Of a DNA stretch of 38,696 bases, positions 35,170 through 38,696 are shown piece by piece. Origin of the DNA: Syntrophomonadaceae bacterium. GTDB taxonomy: Bacteria; Bacillota; Syntrophomonadia; Syntrophomonadales; Syntrophomonadaceae. The translations under genes were made by a program, and so were the position numbers. The stretch lies in assembly GCA_012522955.1 (NCBI GenBank), contig JAAYJK010000131.1, forward strand, positions 1 through 38,696, in the 5' to 3' direction. A model generated the notes under the pieces. It ran no database searches, was not told the origin of the DNA, and saw only the letters and a list, made by a program, of their open reading frames with translations. How positions within the stretch are numbered: the first letter of the stretch is position 1; the number at the start of each line of letters is the position of its first letter.

Positions 35170-35206
35170 TCTATAATTAGATTTATGGTAAATATCTAAT
35201 TATAGA
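35170..35206. promoter_or_regulatory. 13-bp perfect inverted repeat before the DUF1646 gene
   Basis: TCTATAATTAGAT (35170-35182) and ATCTAATTATAGA (35194-35206) are exact reverse complements with an 11-base spacer. The right arm ends just before the SD AGGGGGAG. It could be an operator for a dimeric regulator or a hairpin in the leader. It has no T run, so it is not a typical terminator. Confidence 0.6.
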
Positions 35207-35225
35207 GGCATCAGGGGGAGATATA

Positions 35226-36314
35226 GTGGTTATAATAGGACTCATCGTAATACTGATTCTAGTCTTATCCTTACCGTTTCTGTTTCGTAAAGTAGAAGAA
35301 AACCTGGAACTATTTTTATTTATTATGGGTATAGGGGCAGCCATCATTTCCAGTAAAATGAACCTGGAACTGGTGCATGAAGCCCTGGTGGAACCGATTA
35401 TGATTGCTGGAGCAGTGCTTGTGGCTGGAACCCTGTTTTTCCTGTTGCGGGAACCTTTTGGCCGCTTTATGGGAAAAGTATGCATTAAGTTTCCCCTGGC
35501 CCTAGTAGTGTTCCTGGTAGTGCTGATATTGGGATTGGCCTCAAGTATAATCACAGCCATTGTAGCTTCAATAATACTGGTTGAAATAATTTTCCAGCTG
35601 CCCCTGGAGCGAAAGGATAAGATAGTGATTTGTATATTATCTTGCTATTCTATTGGCTTGGGTGCGGCCCTTACTCCAATAGGTGAACCCTTGGCTACTA
35701 TAACCATATCTAAATTAGATCAGGATTTTCTGTTTTTGATCAGGCTCTTGGGCAAGTATATTATCCCGGCAGTAGCAGTTTTTTCAATTATGGCAGCTAT
35801 TTACGTAGCCCGGGTAGCCAGACATAATGAGGGTGCGGCTGAGATAGCCGCCAGCAGTGAAGAAGGGGAAGGCTATGCTGCACTGCTGGAAGACGAGGAA
35901 GAAGTACCAGCTGATACCTGGACTGGAGTAGTTTTAAGAGCGGTTAAGGTTTATCTGTTTGTAATGGCCCTGGTGTTTCTTGGGGAAGGTTTTGAACCAT
36001 TAATTGAAAAATATATCTTGGGTCTGAGCCCTCAATTACTATACTGGGTTAATATGGTATCAGCAGTCCTGGATAATGCTACCCTGTGTGCAGCTGAACT
36101 CAGCCCGGCCATGATGGTTAACCCCCTGATCGTTGAGGCCATTCTAATGGGGCTGTTAATAAGCGGCGGCATGCTTATACCCGGCAATATACCCAATATC
36201 ATTTCAGCTTCCAAATTAAGAATAGGAAGTAAAGAATGGGCCACCTATGGAGTGCCTATCGGATTGGTATTTATGGCCATATTTTATATCTTAATGTTTA
36301 TAATCAAAGCTTGA
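35226..36314 (+). CDS. DUF1646 family membrane permease
   Basis: 362 residues with about ten hydrophobic helices and an acidic cytoplasmic loop near 205-230 (EEGEGYAALLEDEEE). Recurring motifs are ALTPIGEPLATI in the first half and MLIPGNIPNIISASKL in the second, the two-fold arrangement of ion-transporter-superfamily permeases. The family is annotated as putative cation or organic-acid transporters; the substrate is unknown. It starts at GTG 35226 with AGGGGGAG. It is flanked by a perfect inverted repeat and probably transcribed alone. Confidence 0.85.
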   Translation: MVIIGLIVILILVLSLPFLFRKVEENLELFLFIMGIGAAIISSKMNLELVHEALVEPIMIAGAVLVAGTLFFLLREPFGRFMGKVCIKFPLALVVFLVVLILGLASSIITAIVASIILVEIIFQLPLERKDKIVICILSCYSIGLGAALTPIGEPLATITISKLDQDFLFLIRLLGKYIIPAVAVFSIMAAIYVARVARHNEGAAEIAASSEEGEGYAALLEDEEEVPADTWTGVVLRAVKVYLFVMALVFLGEGFEPLIEKYILGLSPQLLYWVNMVSAVLDNATLCAAELSPAMMVNPLIVEAILMGLLISGGMLIPGNIPNIISASKLRIGSKEWATYGVPIGLVFMAIFYILMFIIKA

Positions 36315-36378
36315 TTCCCCTGCGCAAAGTTATATTACGCGGGTTTGGATGCATAAATATCCGTCTCTCAGCTTCGCA

Positions 36379-36444
36379 GGGTGATGCAACCTTAATTGTG
36401 AGGCGAAGCGGAACATCAGTAGTGCTCGAAGGGTGCAACCTTAA
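36379..36444. repeat. Short direct repeat with a nested inverted repeat
   Basis: GGGTGATGCAACCTTAA (36379-36395) is repeated as GGGTGCAACCTTAA (36431-36444). GCTTCGC (36371-36377) and GCGAAGC (36403-36409) form a 7-bp inverted repeat around the first copy. It lies between the convergent DUF1646 and minus-strand genes and may be a repeat remnant. Confidence 0.45.
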
Positions 36445-36451
36445 GTTTACT

Positions 36452-36985
36452 TTAGTTTTCCAATTGGTGCTGTACGATAATCTTGCTCAGGCGATCATGG
36501 CGAACCTGAAAAATCACTGTGTTACCATCTTTTTGACCATAGAGCATATCATAATCCTGGTTTCCAGTATTTTTGATACTAAAACGTATAAAGTTGGGAC
36601 CATATCGCTCCACAACTTGGCTGGGGGAGTCAGCCAGGGAAATATCTCGACCGGTAGAAACGCCTTCTCCGAAAATATGAACTGCGATCAGAATGTTTTC
36701 GTCTTCCGAAAAGGTAAGATACACGGGAACATTTTCTGGATGATAGATTGTGGAGCCCCCTAATTTTTCTCCTTGGGGAAAAATAGTCAGGGCTTCTTCC
36801 CAGCTAGTAATGCCAGCTATTAACTGTCCGTTATCAGTGCTAATAGCAAAGTCCTGAGCCTGCAGTTGAAGACGTTCTTCAGGATATACAGTGTCTATTT
36901 CCGGGCTGCGACTGCCTATAAACACTGCTACAGCTATTACCAGCGTTATGAGCAGACTGACATAAAGGTACTCTTTTTTAAACAA
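36452..36985 (-). CDS. Membrane-anchored protein of unknown function
   Basis: 177 residues, the only convincing minus-strand gene. A basic start (MFKKEY) and one membrane helix at about 7-23 place the rest outside the cell. The exported part is beta-rich and acidic (GKxxGGSTIYHPENVPVYLTF-like strands, then SPSQVVERYGPNF), with no cysteine. I do not recognise the family. The start is TTG (36985-36983) with GGAGG 9 bases upstream. ATTATA at 37019-37024 gives a TATAAT -10 on this strand with a poor -35. An overlapping plus-strand frame has no SD and no family features, so this strand is chosen. Confidence 0.78.
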   Translation of the reverse strand: MFKKEYLYVSLLITLVIAVAVFIGSRSPEIDTVYPEERLQLQAQDFAISTDNGQLIAGITSWEEALTIFPQGEKLGGSTIYHPENVPVYLTFSEDENILIAVHIFGEGVSTGRDISLADSPSQVVERYGPNFIRFSIKNTGNQDYDMLYGQKDGNTVIFQVRHDRLSKIIVQHQLEN

Positions 36986-37085
36986 GATATAATGCCTCCA
37001 TTCTAATACACTGTTTTTATTATAGAGTAAGTTAGCCCTGTTTAAAAACGCAAATCAACATTAAAAGACAGGATGTGGCAATGGA

Positions 37086-38042
37086 GTGAAAGAAATAGTT
37101 CAGGTTCCCAACTGGGCTGGCAAACGTTATCATAGCCTGAATCATCATCTACGGCAAAAATTTGGGCAAAAAGTATTCAAGATATCCTTGGATGCTGGAT
37201 TTAGCTGTCCCAACCGGGATGGCAGTAAATCCATCGGCGGATGTGCTTTCTGCAGCCTAAGAGGATCAGGAGATTTTGCTGGTGATCGCCAGCAAAATAT
37301 AGAAGAACAATTCGAACAGGTAAGAAGCATTATGCACCGTAAATGGGCCCAAGGGAAGTATATCGCCTACTATCAAGCTTTTACCAACACTTACGCCCCG
37401 CCGGAACAACTGGAAAGTTTATATACACTGGCTTTGCAGCAGCCTGGAGTGGTGGGACTGGCTATAGCAACCCGCCCCGATTGTTTGCCTTTGCCGGTTA
37501 TTGAACTGTTGGATGAAATCAACCGTAAGACCTATCTGTGGGTTGAATTGGGATTACAGACCATCCACTCCAGTACCGCTCGGGACATGAATATGCATTA
37601 CTGTTTCACTGACTTCCAAAGGGCTCTCACTGAGCTAAGAGCCAGGAACATAGAAACTTGTACCCATGTCATATTAGGGCTTCCGGGAGAAAATGTGCAG
37701 GATATGCGGGAGACCGGGAGAATTGTAGCCGGACTGGATATACAGGGGATAAAAATTCACCTCTTGCATCTGATGCAAGGAACCGGGCTTGCCTACCTGT
37801 ACCAGGATAATCCCTTCAGTTTTCTGGAGCCTCTGGAGTATGTGGATCTGGTAATAGACCTGTTGGAGATACTTCCACCCCGGGTAGTCATTCATCGTCT
37901 CACCGGAGACAGTCCACGTAATTTGTTGATTGGTCCTAAGTGGAGTCTGAATAAATGGGAGGTGCTGAATCTGATTGATCGGCGTTTGGAAGAGAGAAAC
38001 ACCTGGCAGGGGAAATACGCATCTTCTCTGGGAAGGTCGTAA
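37086..38042 (+). CDS. YhcC/YtqA-type radical SAM protein (TIGR01212 family)
   Basis: 318 residues. The cluster-binding segment is FSCPNRDGS followed by GGCAFC, the variant Cys spacing of the family. Also seen are YYQAFTNTYAP, ATRPDCLP, WVELGLQTIH, THVILGLPGE, and a C-terminal RLTGDSPRNLLIGPKW. Homologues are widespread radical SAM proteins of unsettled function; a tRNA-modification role has been proposed for relatives. The start is GTG 37086; its SD is weak (AGGATG about 12 bases upstream). It stands alone between a divergent unknown gene and a tRNA. Confidence 0.93.
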   Translation: MKEIVQVPNWAGKRYHSLNHHLRQKFGQKVFKISLDAGFSCPNRDGSKSIGGCAFCSLRGSGDFAGDRQQNIEEQFEQVRSIMHRKWAQGKYIAYYQAFTNTYAPPEQLESLYTLALQQPGVVGLAIATRPDCLPLPVIELLDEINRKTYLWVELGLQTIHSSTARDMNMHYCFTDFQRALTELRARNIETCTHVILGLPGENVQDMRETGRIVAGLDIQGIKIHLLHLMQGTGLAYLYQDNPFSFLEPLEYVDLVIDLLEILPPRVVIHRLTGDSPRNLLIGPKWSLNKWEVLNLIDRRLEERNTWQGKYASSLGRS

Positions 38043-38091
38043 GGCTTACCTAGCAGGGTTAACCTTCACCAAAAAGCAGGATCTAATGAGC

Positions 38092-38121
38092 TTGACAATA
38101 ACCGAATGTTTGTACTATAAT
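38092..38121 (+). promoter_or_regulatory. Promoter of tRNA-Leu
   Basis: Perfect TTGACA (38092-38097) and perfect TATAAT (38116-38121), spaced by 18 bases. It is about 30 bases before the tRNA and is the strongest sigma-A-type promoter in the window. Confidence 0.92.
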
Positions 38122-38151
38122 CAACTTTGTTGAAAACAAATCATAGCTTGT

Positions 38152-38238
38152 GCGGCAGTGGCGGAATTGGCAGACGCGCTAGATTCAGGTTCTAGTCCCG
38201 TTAAGGTGGTGGGGGTTCGAGTCCCTTCTGCCGCACCA
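38152..38238 (+). tRNA. tRNA-Leu (anticodon CAG)
   Basis: 87 bases with encoded CCA. The acceptor stem pairs GCGGCAG (38152-38158) with CTGCCGC (38228-38234), then A-CCA. The anticodon stem is CTAGA/TCTAG with loop TTCAGGT, giving CAG (38186-38188), which reads the CTG codon. A long variable arm marks class II, and GGTTCGAGTCC is the T arm. It has its own promoter and terminator. Confidence 0.98.
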
Positions 38239-38248
38239 TACGATTATT

Positions 38249-38273
38249 AACTCCTGATTTTCAGGGGTTTTTA
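38249..38273 (+). terminator. Terminator of tRNA-Leu
   Basis: AACTCCTGA (38249-38257), loop TTT and TCAGGGGTT (38261-38269) form a 9-bp stem with one G-U pair, followed by a T run. Confidence 0.9.
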
Positions 38274-38347
38274 CTTTTTCTGCACTAAAACTAAATTTTG
38301 ATAAAATTTAATGCCTGGTCTAAGGAGTTTATTTATAGACGGACTAG

Positions 38348-38696
38348 ATTATAGACTCATTAGAAATTAGCAATGATGAAAGAGAGATCTTAAACTCGAT
38401 TCACACCCTGGTATCGGTGATAAATGCTAAAGATCGCTATACCTATGGTCATTCAGAAAGGGTAACCTACTATGTACATAAAATGGCGGAAAAGATAGGT
38501 TTGAGTGAAGAAGAAATTCGCTTGCTGGATTATGCATCCTTCTTGCATGATATAGGTAAAATAGAGATAGACCGGGAAATTTTAAATAAACCATCCAACC
38601 TAAATGATGAAGAATGGGCTATAATGAAACAGCACCCCATATGGGGAAGCGATATGGTTAAGCCTTTAGCCAAATTAAGACCTATAGTTCCTATAA
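38348..38696 (+). CDS. HD-GYP domain protein, 3' truncated by window end, start unclear
   Basis: The frame encodes the first part of an HD-GYP phosphodiesterase: ILNSIHTLVSVINAKDRYTYGHSERV, then LHDIGKIEIDREILNKP and MKQHPIWGS. HD-GYP enzymes usually degrade cyclic di-GMP; the GYP part lies beyond the window. The frame has stops at 38336 and 38345 and no ATG, GTG or TTG before GTG 38417, which lies inside the first domain helix. Possible starts are ATT 38348 or ATA 38351, without a well-placed SD. AAGGAG at 38322-38327 would serve the neighbouring frame, so a frameshift or broken gene is also possible. Confidence 0.75.
   Translation, partial: MIDSLEISNDEREILNSIHTLVSVINAKDRYTYGHSERVTYYVHKMAEKIGLSEEEIRLLDYASFLHDIGKIEIDREILNKPSNLNDEEWAIMKQHPIWGSDMVKPLAKLRPIVPI

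Larger units (their letters stand above)
34789..35225 (+). other. Intergenic region after ribH (repeat-bearing)
   Basis: 437 bases without a credible gene. It contains repeat copy 2 (34842-35000), a weak AAACCC/GGGTTT hairpin near 35093-35115 with no T run, and a 13-bp perfect inverted repeat at 35170-35206 just before the DUF1646 gene. Confidence 0.7.

Noticed and set aside
36236-36763. Plus-strand 175-codon frame over the end of the DUF1646 gene and opposite the minus-strand gene
   Set aside because: No SD, overlaps a real gene, and its residues show no domain-like pattern; the minus-strand frame has an SD and a membrane helix.
1-38696. CRISPR array, prophage, insertion sequence or rRNA genes
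   Set aside because: No regular spaced repeats, no transposase, integrase or phage structural genes, and no rRNA sequence seen.

Overview
This window looks like chromosomal core genome from a spore-forming, low-to-mid-GC Firmicute. A clostridial lineage close to Syntrophomonadaceae is my best guess; that is inference from gene order and protein style, since no search was run. Pointers are spoVS with a sigma-H-type promoter, a Bacillus/Clostridium-type LexA box at recA, RNase Y with a YmdB-type phosphodiesterase, a PrkC/PrpC pair with PASTA repeats, and frequent TTG starts behind strong GGAGG Shine-Dalgarno (SD) sequences. Nearly every gene is on the + strand.

Layout. 1-5.0 kb: cinA, thpR, recA (own promoter and LexA operator), a ~370-base non-coding stretch with a terminator, and rny. 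5.1-11 kb: a small unknown gene, ymdB, spoVS, an M19 dipeptidase, a PHP phosphoesterase, a secreted LysM-NlpC/P60 hydrolase, an unknown gene and a degenerate uracil-DNA-glycosylase-like gene, closed by a bidirectional terminator. 11.3-14 kb: a calcium-type P-ATPase. 14.4-31 kb: a long housekeeping run, yicC-remA-gmk-rpoZ-coaBC-metK-(repeat)-priA-def-fmt-DUF116-yugP-like-rsmB-rlmN-prpC-prkC-rsgA-rpe. This follows the Bacillus subtilis ylo order with metK and two membrane-protein genes inserted. 31-34.8 kb: an FMN riboswitch and ribD-ribE-ribBA-ribH, a complete riboflavin operon. 34.8-38.7 kb: a second repeat copy, a DUF1646 permease, one minus-strand membrane-anchored unknown, a YhcC-type radical SAM gene, tRNA-Leu(CAG) and the start of an HD-GYP gene cut by the window end.

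How the genes work together. The long run links nucleotide supply (gmk), transcription (rpoZ), cofactors (coaBC, metK), replication restart (priA), N-terminal protein processing (def, fmt), rRNA modification and ribosome assembly (rsmB, rlmN, rsgA) and cell-wall/GTP-linked signalling (prpC, prkC). The rib genes make FMN precursors under FMN feedback.

I found no clear new defence, mobile or biosynthetic system. The most interesting points are: rny and ribE appear to start at AUA and AUU, each at ideal distance from a strong SD; the terminal HD-GYP gene also lacks a usual start; two 159-base repeat copies carry hairpins whose stem sequences differ between arms but keep pairing; and several leaders contain perfect inverted repeats with no assigned regulator.
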